This document shows positions 38,492 through 50,950 of a stretch of DNA of 64,000 nucleotides, in pieces (within the stretch, counting starts at the first letter, position 1; every line of letters starts with the position of its first letter). The notes under the pieces were generated by a model, which was not told the origin of the DNA, did not search any database, and was given only the letters and a program-made list of their open reading frames with translations. The position numbers and the translations under genes were made by a program. This stretch comes from Distichodus sexfasciatus. Its lineage: Eukaryota; Chordata; Actinopteri; Characiformes; Distichodontidae. The stretch is taken from the NCBI GenBank assembly GCA_032718565.1, contig JAVGVS010000001.1, forward strand, positions 4,796,196 through 4,860,195, in the 5' to 3' direction.

Positions 38492-40101
38492 TTACAAATG
38501 TGTTAGTTTCGGCGCTTCTTGAAGCCTTCCCTGAGCAGCGTGGTGCGAGGTGAGGTCTGTGTACGTAGGATGCGGGTCACACGGTCCGTGATGGTGGTTG
38601 CCTGGAATCTGAGCGGCACAGCTGTAGTCCACACTGGCGGATGAAGGATGAGGAAGATGGCCGAGATTGAACATAGGGCCCGAAGCTGGCATAGAATCAA
38701 CGAAATTCCCCCCAACATACACGGGACTCCCTTGTAAATTAGCGCTGGCAAAGCTTCCGTTTCCTTGCATGCTGTGGTGGTCGTATTCGGCACCCGGGTA
38801 CCTTTTCTGCTGCGGTATGCAGCCGCCCAATGGCGCCGTGTATGCGGTCAGGCCGTACATGTTTTGTTGTGGTTTTGCGAATGAAGGAGGGGACGGTGCG
38901 TCGTAGTTAAGACTGTTTACGTTTGGGAGTTGGCCAGAATATCCGACGTGGTTCGAGCCACTTAGCGGCGGGCTTCTGTCCGGAGAGTGTCCTAAGGGAG
39001 AGTGCATGATGCCCTTAGATTTCTGATCCTTCTTGTATTTCATTCTCCTGTTTTGAAACCAGATCTTTATCTGGCGCTCGGTGAGATTTAGTAGATTTGC
39101 CATCTCGACTCTTCGGGGACGACATAAGTACCGATTGAAATGGAACTCTTTTTCTAATTCCACCAGCTGGGCGCTGGTGTAGGCGGTGCGGACCCGCTTA
39201 GAGGCCGGGCCGGGTGGACTTTTGTCGTCGCAGGTTTCTCCTGAAATGGTGCAAAAAATACCGTTAAACTTGTCAGTATCATACCGTTTGTGCATCATGC
39301 TTGTCTAACATTTTCGTGCATTTTGATTGACGGACAATGTTCACCTTGTCACATTCAAGTGGCTGTGAAGTCAAGCAGACAAGATGCATTAAAGGGTTAA
39401 ACATATAGAGCTAATAATACTAAATTGCTACATAAATTTGCTAATACTGTATATTAAATCAATAATGTGACAGGGTTAAACCCATATTGTGGTTTTCATG
39501 AATTTAATTAATCCTAACATTAGTCAGATTATATTTATTCGAGCACTTCAAAAGTAGACCTCAAAGAAATATGGGTAAACTTTGGCAAATATTACACAAT
39601 ACAAACACACAGGCACACACACAGAGCCTCAGACTCAGTTTTATGTATTTTCAAGTAAACAAATTCTTTACCTGGAGTTGTGCAGCTGGTACTTTTTTGC
39701 TTAGAGTTCTGACGTGTTTCTTTCATCCATGGGAAGATTTGCTTGGTGATGACTGGGGTGGCAGTATTGGAGCCATTGTTGCTTGGGGATTTCTTTTTCT
39801 GGGTAGTGGTACTGTTTGAGTTGGGAGAAATGGCTGATAAAGGTGGGGCTTGTTGCTGATCAGCAACACTCTCTGTTTGGCTGCCACTTGGTCGCATACA
39901 GCTCCCATTCATGTCACTGCTTTTGTGCACGGGAGGCCGGACTGTAGTAGTTTGAATGGGGCATATGGGACCCTGGTAGTCATTTTCAATACTTGAGGTG
40001 GGGTAGGACTGGTGTGCAGGCCCATATGTGTAGGAGTCTGATTTAGGATACGAGTAACCTCCAAAAAGTCCAGAATTGTCATAATAAGTTGCTTTCTGCA
40101 T
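38492..40101 (-). CDS. hoxd3: Homeobox protein Hoxd3
   Basis: Two exons: 39672-40101 and 38492-39240, with a 431-bp intron (GTAAAG donor, ACCATTTCAG acceptor, codon split G|GA). The 392-residue product begins MQKATYYDNSGLFGGYSYPK, typical of Hox3. It has the PBX motif IFPWMKE at about 122-128, a group 3 homeodomain at about 157-216 (SKRVRTAYTSAQLVELEKEF, IKIWFQNRRMKYKKDQ), and a long conserved C-terminal region (DUF4074 type) ending EAPKLTHL. The C-terminal stretches SPVYVGGNFV and SASVDYSCAAQIPGNHHHGP match HOXD3 closely and separate it from HOXA3 and HOXB3. Family role: nuclear transcription factor for hindbrain, pharyngeal arch and anterior vertebral patterning. No disruptions; length is close to other vertebrate Hoxd3 proteins. 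The a or b ohnologue status was not resolved. Confidence 0.97.
39241..39671 (-). other. hoxd3: hoxd3 coding intron
   Basis: 431 bp between the PBX-motif exon and the homeobox exon, with canonical GT-AG ends. It sits at the conserved Hox3 position. Confidence 0.9.
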
Positions 40102-40201
40102 TGTGTAGATTTTTTTACTAGAGGGTCTTTAAGGTCTGTCCAATGGCATGGAATCCTGGGTCACGTGATTGGGGCTTCCCAGTGACGTTCTGTGCTTTCA
40201 C
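40102..40201 (-). other. hoxd3: hoxd3 5' UTR with splice acceptor and short uORF
   Basis: Minus-strand TATCTTTGCAG|GTGAAAG at 40201/40202 is a good splice acceptor 100 bases before the start codon, so the first coding exon probably receives an upstream noncoding exon, as in mammalian Hox3 genes. The leader holds an E-box CACGTG (40162-40167) next to CCAAT, and an upstream ATG opening a 6-codon ORF (MPLDRP). The same sequence could also act as a promoter. Confidence 0.5.
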
Positions 40202-41142
40202 CTGCAAAGATACAGGAAAAGTCAGGAATCAAACAATCAGAGTATTGAGGAACCAAATTCTAGTCAGGATTAAGTGTGTCTGCAAACATTACGCTTTCAT
40301 TATCATATTGAAATAAATTAATTCAAGCTAACTGCGAAAACAAATGATATCGTTTACGTTAACTGACTTAATTGTACACTAATATATTTCGTGCTATGTC
40401 GTTGTTTATTGGGTGTAAAAGTCGTTTCTACTCCATTTAAATTTGCCCCAGTCCTGAACAATATTTTAGGTTTGTCTGATGACAAAGCACTACTGTAAAT
40501 AAACAAAAGATTCTAATATGATACCACACCTCTTAAATTTGATACAAACAGTACTTTATTATTAACATGTCTTTAACTTTTAAAACCGTAATTAAATAGA
40601 AGAGATTTCTCTCAACCTCATTAGCTTTTCACTTTCAGGACTGTAGACTATGGAGTTAAACTTTAACTTGCTGTGAAAGTTGCCTATTGAGTCGAGTCTA
40701 AAGACGGCAGAAGGCGAATCAGCAGATTTGGTCAGAACAATATCCTTTTCTTCCCCGATTCATTGCTCTACACTAACCAGCCATTGCCGTCTAAGCTTTT
40801 GTCTAGGCACAACCCTGAAATGTATGTATATTATAAGCATATCGTGACCATATTTACCCACAAATGTTAGTTATGTTACGTTGTGAAGAATTTCATTTTT
40901 AAAATTTTGCTTACTGAAGAAAGCCACGATAATAGTCCTGATTATTATTTCGTATTTCGTCTGTGGTATGCTTATATATTAGCTTTGGTGTTTTTGCATC
41001 TTGCGGCTAGCTGTTTCTGTCGGGCTTGTTGGTTGTGAACTTTAACTGAACCACTCAAAAACCGGACTGTAAATCATAACGCCGTAGTCAGCCAAACGTC
41101 TCCGCCACCTTAGCGGCGTGTTTTTTTGTTTTTACCTGCATG

Positions 41143-41233
<91 letters not shown>

Positions 41234-41286
41234 GATATATACATATATACATATATACATATATATATATGTGTGTGTGTGTGTGT

Positions 41287-41346
<60 letters not shown>

Positions 41347-41351
41347 CATAT
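41143..41351 (+). repeat. Composite (AT)n/(GT)n microsatellite
   Basis: About 39 AT units, then short CA, ATATAC and AT units, then about 30 GT units. Self-complementary AT sequence may form cruciforms. The open frames across it are artefacts. Confidence 0.97.
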
Positions 41352-44300
41352 ACTTTTTATGAGTCATCGCATTTGCTGCCTCTAACATTCGGCGCCTTCG
41401 GTCTTTGCTGGGTGGTACTTATCTATAAAGCTCTGCACTGACAATACGTGAAAGACTGCTTTTGCGTTCAACCTTGGTTGTAGGATTGATGGCGTTGGGT
41501 GGGAGGAGTCACCGAACTATGTTAATAACCCTACGCCAAATGCCGGCAAATATTGTGGATGCAATCTGCTCCTTCAGCCTTTGGCGTGCTCAGTCCTTCG
41601 TGTGTTGTGCTGTAAGACAGACTATATTTCCCTCGGTTTTAAAATAATTCATTTTAAACTAGACCAACATCAGAATAACTTCTGGCGTGACCGCTCAATA
41701 TAGCAGCTAGATTATTAGACGGCCTAAAGCTTTGCGCAATGCATTTCAATGCACCTGTCATTACAGACTCCTGGAAAATTGCCAGCAGTCTGCTGTGGCC
41801 GTAAAAAGAGTCGAACACGCTAGTGAAAAGCACGTTTCCAGAATGCGTGCTACAATCAGAAGTGTAAAACTCGACGCGTAGGAGGATGGCCGGGTTAAAG
41901 AATGTCCTACTCTGTTATAGCTCCCATTGCGAGTGAAGAGACCGTCAGTATAAAAGCAGCTACTTCAAGTCGGTTTCACTCACCGGACCGATATCGCTAA
42001 AGTGCGTCTCACTGGTCTAAAGCTTTCGTTATTTAGGAGCATTACAAAGAAGATAATGGACATGAATGAGAGAAATCGTTCAGAAATCTGAAGACTATTT
42101 GGGCGGGTATCATCTGCTCTTGTCTGAGAAATACAGTTTAATTTCTTCATGTAGACTCTTAATTCCAAGCTCTTTATTACAGTTTTCCAAGACAAAATAG
42201 ATTATATTTAAAGCTGTGGGCATTTATATGCAATTTTATGCGATGAAACTGATTGTATTTGGACCTAAGCGTAGATGAACGTGGTGTATACATATTAGAT
42301 CTTTACGCATACACTGTTCAGTCCATTAAGATGGAATATAGGCTAATTTATGATGTTAAACTTCATACTGCATTGTAATGGCATAATGTAGGTAATAAAT
42401 ATGATTGAATCTTATCTAATTTTAGAGAATAATTAAGTGTAGACGTAAGACGTACTGCCGGGAAATAATGTATAAAATGTTTTCTTACTGCATAAAATGC
42501 TTATTATATTAAAATAAGTATTTACTTACAGCAGCGTGTATTGCAATGTGTTGTGTTCTCCTTAAGCCCTCGTCATTATTTGGTTAGCGACCTGGATGAT
42601 GAAACAGTGCCGATCATCAGTCTATAAACAACTTAATGCATTCAATCTTTACAATACACTCGAATCTGTTTGATTGCTGGTTTAGTTCCTTAATACCTAA
42701 ACATAGCAAGATTAGTCATTCCCAGGTTATTTTCTTCTTTTTTTTAAGTAGTAATAGTAGCTTATTTTTATATACTACTTTTTAAAAGAACATTTTTCTT
42801 TTTTTGTTTTTACATATAAGGCTACTGTTTAAATGTGTAAATTGTTTTTATGCAGTTATTTTATTTAATTAAATTATGTGGCTTTATATATTTAAATTTA
42901 AGTGGGTCCTATGTTTAAACACGCATTTGTAACTTGACTTATCAGCTAACTTTTACACAAGAGTAGCTGGCCAAAATATTTAGCACTCATAAGCTTTTTT
43001 TTTTTCGGTGACCTTTGGCTTCTTCGCTTAACTCACTGATTAATGAACAACTGGCGGAAAGGGGCTCAAGTAAGTACAATGCAATCCACCACGCTTTTTC
43101 TCCTGTGTTTTTAAACAGAAAACATTTTTAAACGAACACTTCATCTTAGCCAGATCTTAAACAAGACTACGAATGCGCACTTTACTACACCGGGGAAAAC
43201 ATGACAGAAGGCAGAGGCCATGGCAAGGATACAGATATCGTCTTTGCGGGTCAGATTTCACCATCTCAGAATTTCTGTCGTTCTTGGGAAAAGGTGGTAA
43301 AATTTAGCTGGCGCTTCATGTTCAAAGTCCTGCTCAATGGGATAAGTGTTGCTGTCTCTATTGCTTAACATGGTCTGCTTGTCTCGGGCTACAATGTTTT
43401 CGCACACGCATTGTTACGGTAAGTTTGGTACACATAATGGCACAATGGTTTGTTAAAAAATAATGGGTTTAAGAAGTCCTAAAATATCTCTTTCGATAAT
43501 ACAAGTACTTGGTCGTATTCTGTGTTTCTTGTCTGAAAATCGTATGTCACAAATAATACTTTTCAGGATATTGTCTTGGATCGTTGAAGCAGGAATTGCA
43601 AATCAGCTCCTACAAAGGCTTTTCGCAGACTGAATTGTCGCTTAGACTATTGCCTAATGGGGATTGCAATATTGTTTTGTACAAACCGTCAATAAAAGCC
43701 ACACTATGCTTACAGTCTACATAATTTTGTTTATCCATAGAATCTAAAACATTTATTCGTTCGAATCTATAATCGGAAATGACTAATGAATGTTTCCTTA
43801 AGTAGTATATAATATGATTATTTTTTAATCAATATATATAATTCAATATGCAAACGACGAGACGTAAATCTGTAAATTAAATACAAGTTTCATCTGGGGA
43901 AAATGTAGAAAGAATTTATAAAATGATTAGTAGTTAAATAAAAGTGAGCTTTGATAGAAATATGGTAAGATTCTTTTATCCTACTTTAATCACAATACAT
44001 CTATTTTATGTGAAACATTTTATTTGAACATTTTTTTCTACTTAATATATTTTTATTAAGAAAATATTAAACGTGTATTGTATGTTTGATATAGCGTAAC
44101 CCATTGTTTACTTTTCAGATTTATTTACTCCTGAAAAAATGTTGATCATAAATCTACTAAAATGAAATTTTTAGGCAAAAAATCATATTGGATTAAAATT
44201 GAATAACTTCAATATGATGACACTGCTGCTTTACAATGCATATACCTAAACCACATATATCATGTCTAAAATTACTGTGAGATAAGACAACAAATTAAAA

Positions 44301-45623
44301 GGTGATTCTACGATCTCACAGGCTCACGATACAGAGGAGGAGAAGTTGCCGTTAAATCCCCTTTGTTTTAGTCTGTTTTGTCAAATCATAAAAATCAGCT
44401 AAATTCAACATCAAATGTATATGAATCAGACAAGGGTCCGAGCTAACCTTTCGAAAGTGCTCATGGTTGCTTAAAACTGTAAACTACATATATTTCATGT
44501 CGTTAAATTACTCTTGCTTAGTTGAGGTACAGTAGCATTAATAAAAGATCAACTGTTATTCAGTCTGGAATAAATCATAATATTTTACTGTAAGCAATAA
44601 ACCATGTGGTTAAAAGGTTGCGGTTTTGCCATGCAATTGCTTACCTGTGAATCAATTTATCATAGAGCCTTGCTTCTCAGTCTCAATATCTTTCCCTGCA
44701 GCACCTCGGATATATCCTTCACCCTTTGTCTGTGCACGGTTCTGTCCTAAACCTGATCTTGCGCTTTTTCAGACATTTCCATATACCAATGCAGACAGTA
44801 TTCCCGAAAGAATGGAAGCCACTCACTCAACTACCAATAAAAAGCCAAGTAGGTATCCTTATTCCAAAAACGAAATACCGCTGGCAGTCGACTTCCCATT
44901 GAACAAAATAAACGTTTACAGAAGCAGCATCATCATCGCTTGAGTCAACATTAGGATATTGGGGTTTCTGAAACCTTTATCATGACAAATAAAGGCGCTG
45001 CCTTAAAATACAAGCATATTTGTTCACGTGATCTGGATAGCAGATTGTCCTGATTGAGGCTGCTACTCCAACCAAACCTTACCTCACAAATGCCTCTTTA
45101 AAAGCAAGAGTGCCAACGTTTCCTGCAGCCCTCCACCATTGTAAATTCGCCCCATTTTCTACGAATTGATCCAAACCGTGAACGATTTTGAAGTAACATA
45201 TATTTGACACTGCTCATATTCGCCTTCTTTTAGGCTTCTCGTAAAAATGTTCTTTCTTGATGGGAAAACGTGTCGTATAGACAATTGTTTTCTGGAAACA
45301 ATTTTTTTTCCCAAATGGACTGTGTAACAATGTGACGCTGAATTTTTTTTTAAATGTTGGATAATATTTCAGTTTCAATCGGCTAGTGCCAATCATCATT
45401 TGTAATTAGTTTGCACGTATGAAGTATGTCTAAATTGTTTTACACTTTAGTTTAGTTTAATGACTTGAAAGAAAGCATCGGGATATTGTTTTACGATTAT
45501 GGCTAAGGCAATGACAGCAATGTATGACCCCGTCAGCTGGAGAGATTCATCAAAATCATTACTGTTCACGCCATACTCTTTCTCTCATGCCACCAGTACA
45601 CTGATAAATAATTCATACAAAAC

Positions 45624-45626
<3 letters not shown>

Positions 45627-45677
<51 letters not shown>
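45627..45677 (+). repeat. (ATT)n microsatellite
   Basis: About 17 units. Confidence 0.95.
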
Positions 45678-47574
45678 CTGAAACATACAAACGATGGGTT
45701 AGTTTTGAATAGATACATTTTAAATGTGTGCTATATTTTGCCTGAAGAAAAATGTAAAGTAAATTAGGCGAAGTGGAGGTGGAGATGGAGCTAGTTGGGA
45801 ACACAGCCGAGGGTGAGTTTCTCCTGAGGACAGAGTGCGAGTAGTCTCCCTTTGCAGCATATGTTCATGGGGTAATAAAAGTGAAAGATTTACAGTCCAC
45901 GCCCGGCCCCCAACAGCCTTTCGCCCTTTCAGGAATTACTGAACATGATTTACAGGGTTGCAGCTCTCTGTCATTCCTCCCCAGCAACTCTCACAACTTT
46001 TCAGAGGAATCCCACCATCAGTATGCAGCATCACAAATAAATTGATTATCCAAAAATATAATAGACGGTGTGTGTGTGTTTGTGTGTGTGTGTATACGGC
46101 AGAGAGATAAGAAAAAATTGCTGAATTGTTGTATCATCTTGATTTGTGTCCGTTAAAATGTGAATCACATTTTAAAACACTGTTTATGAAGCCCATTACT
46201 TGCGCTATTATTAATAAATTTTCTCATTGTTTAAATTCTCTTGATATCCTCTTACCAAACACAGCCTAGTAGTGCAGCTCAACAATTAGTCACCAGTAAA
46301 CCCTGGAAGAACTGCATCTTTGATGGATTATAAATCACTAAGAGGCCCTCACACGAAACCTTGACGACCGAGCAATAATCAAGCAACACTACTGCAATTG
46401 TTTTGATTTGTCTGATGCAAAAATACAACCAGATACTTAAATTTAACATAAAACGAGCAGATAACCCGTTTACGGCAAAATGGGTTGCCACTGAGCTACT
46501 GCAGTCTCCAAGTGTAGGTTTAAGACTGAATTTGCTCACAACCTTTTTTACATAAATAAAACCTTTACTATGTTTATTCTAACTTGGTTGCTACCGAGAA
46601 AACGACGCGCGCTTATAAAAGAGCATAATTCATCAGACAATCTGACAGATTCTGTTCTACCATCTTTCTCAAAAAGAATTGTAAGTGTTTACCTACCAAG
46701 CTTCCATTGGTTGAAATTGCAGTAAAAACGTGCAGGTTACGGTTGCGTAGGGTACCAGACCGTTTGGCTATTATTTTCTTGGATCTCTTCAGTTTTCAAG
46801 TCTGATAGAGTCCTCGCGATTAATGACGACGCCGAGTTTCTAGGGGACGTGCTGCATTAATTATTTAGACAACCACGTGATCAAATAGAAAAAAAGCATA
46901 GAACGGAACCATATAGTCACCGAATTCTATCTTCGGATGCGACAGCAGAGTTTAATATATCTTTAACGGGCTGTCTCGCTCGGCGCAGACATTTTCTGCG
47001 AACAGCTGGAAATCAAACATGGCCGTTTTAGAGCCATTGTGCGAGCGGCGACGGGAGTCAGTGCGGTGTCACTGCAAATGGAACTGCCTATGGCTCCCAT
47101 TTATTGTATTCAGACATGTAGGTCAATACTTAAAATGCTAGAACCAGGCAAAAATAAAATGGAACCTAGAATTTTTTACTTTGGATCGCAGTAATAAATA
47201 CAAAGATCACGCTTTTTGGATAAGTGCTAAAAAGAAAAAAATCATTGTGTATAAAACATCGAGTCATTTGTGTTTATAGTCAGACTATGAAAAAAACTAG
47301 CAAAAGTTTTGACAAAACTGCCATTCAAAAGTAACATTCGTGATTATTTAAAATGAATTTCATTTCTCCTAGAGGACGTCATTATCTATTACCATGTAAA
47401 AATACTTTAGAATACTGTATTACACTACACTACTACTATATATGGGGGAGGGGGCGGCGGTTATATGAGTGAGAGATAGAAAGAGAAAGGTATAAAGAGA
47501 GATCACATTTTTCATAATCATGAATAATGCTAATCAGTTTTGTGTCTACTGCGAATATTGTTAACTTCGACTTA

Positions 47575-47576
47575 AG

Positions 47577-47651
<75 letters not shown>

Positions 47652-47654
47652 GGA
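47575..47654 (+). repeat. (TG)n-(AG)n microsatellite
   Basis: About 20 TG units running directly into about 15 GA units. Confidence 0.95.
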
Positions 47655-49324
47655 AAGAGAAGAAGAAGCGGTTAGTGAGAGTGAAGGACACTACATAAAT
47701 AATATCACAGGAAGGGTAAGTGATGAGGTGGAGTCATCAGTGTGACAAAATCAACGAAGATCAAACATAGCAGACCACTATCACTCAAACATACAATCCC
47801 TAAAATGGACATTTCCACAATATATAGAAAAATACCATTCGGAGGGCACCTCCATCACGGAGCAGTGGGCTTAGCTTAACATTTATGTGAAGTTTCGCCA
47901 TTAATAGTTTAATTAAATTTGATGTTGGATCGTTTCACTTACAGTAGCTCTTTACATGAAACAAGGCCATTTCTGAGTTCTTATGTTGGGATTATGGCTC
48001 TATGTTAATAAGATAGGAGTTGATTTGTTTATTTACTTGTCTGACCATTTGAAAAACTTAAGTTTCTTCGGTTTCCCGTATTGCTGGGACCGAATGCGAA
48101 AACCGTCTGGTCGAGAAAGGCCTTTAGGTTTTGTGGGTCAGGGGTTTAGAGGTCAGCGCTCGCGGCTGAAAAGCGTCGAAAGCAACAGAAAGCGTGTGTC
48201 CTTTGGATGAACCTGCCCGAGAGGCTTTTGTAGAACTTCTGTAAAAATCCCTTTTCAGGACTCTCAACGTGAAGGCTTCAGTCCGAAGACGTCTTCGCAA
48301 TGTGTGAGCGCCTCACGTTATTGTTTAAGAAGACAAAGACACCACAATGACAGTAGAACATTCGATCTTTAATCACGACGTGAATACCCGGACTCACATT
48401 TCATAGTCAACCGCATTTCTTTTGCCAAAAAATATTTTCTTGTCAAAGGTAAAATAGGCAAACCAGATATTTTATTTTTATCCAAACAGTACACAGAATG
48501 TCTTATTTCAACAGAGTAAGCGAAGTGGTTTGTGAATAAACCTTTTACTTAATGTTCTATATTACTCATTTACTAGAAAATATGCTTGTAGAAAATATGC
48601 ACAAAATACAGAAATATAGAATAAAAATAACGCACTTTTCGTAACTGAACATAACGTACATAACCAACAACCACTTAAATTCACATAGCATATAACAACT
48701 TTTAGCATTCTCATCCTGATATTTAATAAATTAAAAATTAAGGTCTAAAGTTTACCAAAAAGGCAAAAATAAATGAAACAATACATGAACTATTATTTAG
48801 GAATTTTAGGTGACATCTGGAAGACAGACATACAGCTTCTTTATTTGTACATTGTTTACAAAGCTGTCAACTGAGATTTATAGCCGTAAAAGTGTCCAAC
48901 AGAATGGTCAAAATACTGGCATTTTTGCGCTTAAATAAAATTATAAAAGCAAAGATTATATAGCAGTTTTGTGAAGATCATTCGAATTCGAATAATTTGT
49001 TCGACCAGTTTAATACCTAGTATTTCGTACCAATTTAACTGTTACATATTAAAGACTGAGTTTTATTTAAAATTATTGATCATTTGTAAATTTTCGTTTG
49101 CCAGTGACTTTCTTAAAAACGAATTTTTTGTGAATCATACAAATAAATAATTAAGGTTGGCGTAATCACCATTTGGGGTTTTTATCAGATGTCCCACATT
49201 GCTTGAAATGTCTTTTAGACACTTTAGACCAATAAATTCAAAGGCCGCTGTCGTAAACCTGCTACAATGCATTTGAAACTAGGAGAATAATGCATACACA
49301 GAAATTACAATAAATGAAGGCATA

Positions 49325-49330
49325 TTTATT
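49325..49330 (-). terminator. hoxd4: Candidate poly(A) signal of hoxd4
   Basis: Minus-strand AATAAA about 315 bases past the stop codon. Further AT-rich signals lie beyond it. Confidence 0.3.
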
Positions 49331-49643
49331 AAAACCCTCCGCGAATCCATACAGATTTTGCAAGCTTTCTGATCTACAATAATTTATGGTCGCATGTAAA
49401 GTATGTTGTGATGAACTCATCCACTTTGAAGTCGTAATACTTACAATGTTGGAAATGAAGATATTTCAGCTTAGTCCTTTTTAAATATGATCCTTGCACA
49501 CTGTTTGGTAATGTGCTTTTGTTTCACATTAAATAGCACTGATGACCAAAATGTCATGTTTTAAGACCATGCAAAGTCAAACGAAGCACTGTCTATCATT
49601 CACAGTTCATTTGCAGGTCTTGAGTCAGATGTTTCTTTTTAAC

Positions 49644-50793
49644 TTATAAAGTTGTGATCTCTGTCTGGTTGTCCTTCTGAACGTGTTTTATATGTTGGTT
49701 TGCAGCCGTTGTCGACCTTCCCTTCGTGTTCGGTAGTTTGTGGTCTTTTTTCCATTTCATTCTTCGGTTCTGAAACCAGATTTTAATCTGCCGTTCAGAA
49801 AGACAGAGGGTATGCGCAATTTCAATGCGACGCCGCCTGGTAAGATACCTGTTAAAATGAAATTCCTTTTCCAGTTCTAGAACCTGCTGTCTTGTGTAGG
49901 CTGTCCGAGAGCGTTTGGGTTCCGCTCCTGTGTAATCTGGATTCACTAGAAAAGATAAAAGCACACGTGAGTAAGCAAGTGAACCCAGTTAAGAAAACAG
50001 ATCTACTCCCAAATGGCAAGTTTTACTTAAAAAATAAATAAATAAAATAATAATAATAATAATAATATACTCAGGTTCGTTTTTTCTCTCCCACAAAAAT
50101 ATGAACCTATGAACAAAACACTTAGTAAATTTTCGATTTACTAAAATTTTTGGATGGTTTTCACGAATAAATAATACATTTCGATAGCCCATTTGAACGT
50201 TTCAGTAGCGGAGAGCCAGCCAATACAGCCAGCGGCCTATTTCCTAAGCAATAAAAATTTATGACTAGTGTAATTGGCGGCTTCTTCAGAAGAAGCCATA
50301 AATATTTCACTGAATGTTTTAGTGTCTCATATCCACAGCTACAACTGGTCTCAAAACAGAGCAAGTAAAGAGAATGAATCTTACCCGTACTAACGTGGAC
50401 TTTCTTCATCCATGGGTAAACTACCGCAGGCGGCTTGCTTGGTATCCCGTTCTGATTCTTTGTGTTCTGTTGTTGACCACAAGTCCTCGGGCCATTAATT
50501 TGGACCGGGGAACACTGTTCGCTCTGTGCGGGGAAAGTGTTGGGATGGCTGGCTGGTTCCTGCACATGACCCCGCTGCTGTACCGTGGAGCCCTGCACAG
50601 TAGTACAACTGTAGGGTTGCTCCGAGTAGTTTGACCGTGAGTAGATCCCTGGGTGCTGGAAATCAGAGTCCTGCGATGGACTGTAATACCCAGAGCCCTG
50701 CTCAGGTATGTAACTGTTTTGCGAATATTCCTCGCAAGGAGGAAATTTTGGATCCACATACTTGGAGTTTACCATGTACGAACTCATGGCCAT
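49644..50793 (-). CDS. hoxd4: Homeobox protein Hoxd4
   Basis: Two exons: 50385-50793 and 49644-49945, with a 439-bp intron (GTAAGA donor, TTATCTTTTCTAG acceptor, codon split G|TG). The 236-residue product starts MAMSSYMVNSKYVDPKFPPC, the Hox4 N-terminus. It has the PBX motif YPWMKK at about 126-131 in the context KPPAVVYPWMKKVHV, a homeodomain at about 146-205 (PKRSRTAYTRQQVLELEKEF, IKIWFQNRRMKWKKDH), and ends KDNQTEITTL. The N-terminus and tail match Hoxd4 better than Hoxa4, b4 or c4, and the neighbouring mir-10b and hoxd3 agree. ATG at 50793 was chosen over the second in-frame ATG two codons later because MAMSSY is the family form. Family role: nuclear factor patterning the posterior hindbrain and cervical region, induced by retinoic acid. 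No disruptions. Confidence 0.97.
49946..50384 (-). other. hoxd4: hoxd4 intron
   Basis: 439 bp with GT-AG ends at the conserved Hox4 position. It contains a short AAAT/AAT-rich run near 50035-50065. Confidence 0.9.
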
Positions 50794-50801
50794 TAATTTC
50801 T
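50794..50801 (-). other. hoxd4: Splice acceptor just upstream of the hoxd4 start codon
   Basis: Minus-strand ATTTTCTACCTTCAG|AAATTA precedes the hoxd4 ATG by only 6 bases. It is a pyrimidine-rich consensus acceptor. It would allow transcripts started several kb upstream (through mir-10b) to splice directly onto the coding exon, as described for the distal promoter of mouse Hoxd4. Use of the site is inferred. Confidence 0.4.
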
Positions 50802-50819
50802 GAAGGTAGAAAATACTAA

Positions 50820-50950
50820 TTTTTCTCGAGTTGTCTTTTTTCCTCCCTCCATAAAGCCCTCCTACTTGCTGTCAACTGAATAAAGTTGGGCACCCATGTG
50901 ACCGCATTGGCCAATCGAGCTGAAGGAAGCCTATTAACGGCTAAGAGGCA
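50820..50950 (-). promoter_or_regulatory. hoxd4: hoxd4 proximal promoter region
   Basis: Within about 160 bases of the start codon the minus strand carries paired CCAAT-type motifs (GATTGGCCAATG), a TCACATGGGTG box, and TTTATTC and CTTTATGG runs that fit HOX/CDX-type sites, followed by GTTGACAG. The dense, repeat-free sequence looks like a conserved Hox4 proximal promoter. No TATA box was identified. Confidence 0.45.

Larger units (their letters stand above)
40202..49643. other. hoxd3-hoxd4 spacer
   Basis: No coding exon. Candidate 5' noncoding exon donors for hoxd3 on the minus strand are GGTAG|GTAAAC at 46692 and CACAG|GTAAGC at 44644. Repeat-free blocks that look conserved lie at about 41,690-42,000, 42,980-43,350 (with TGATTAATGA at 43037) and 45,820-46,030. 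Microsatellites are at 41.14-41.35, 45.63-45.68 and 47.58-47.65 kb. 47.7-49.6 kb is AT-rich hoxd4 downstream sequence. Confidence 0.5.

Noticed and set aside
41118..41441. Frames made of repeating Ile-Tyr or Thr-His
   Set aside because: Translation of an AT/GT microsatellite.
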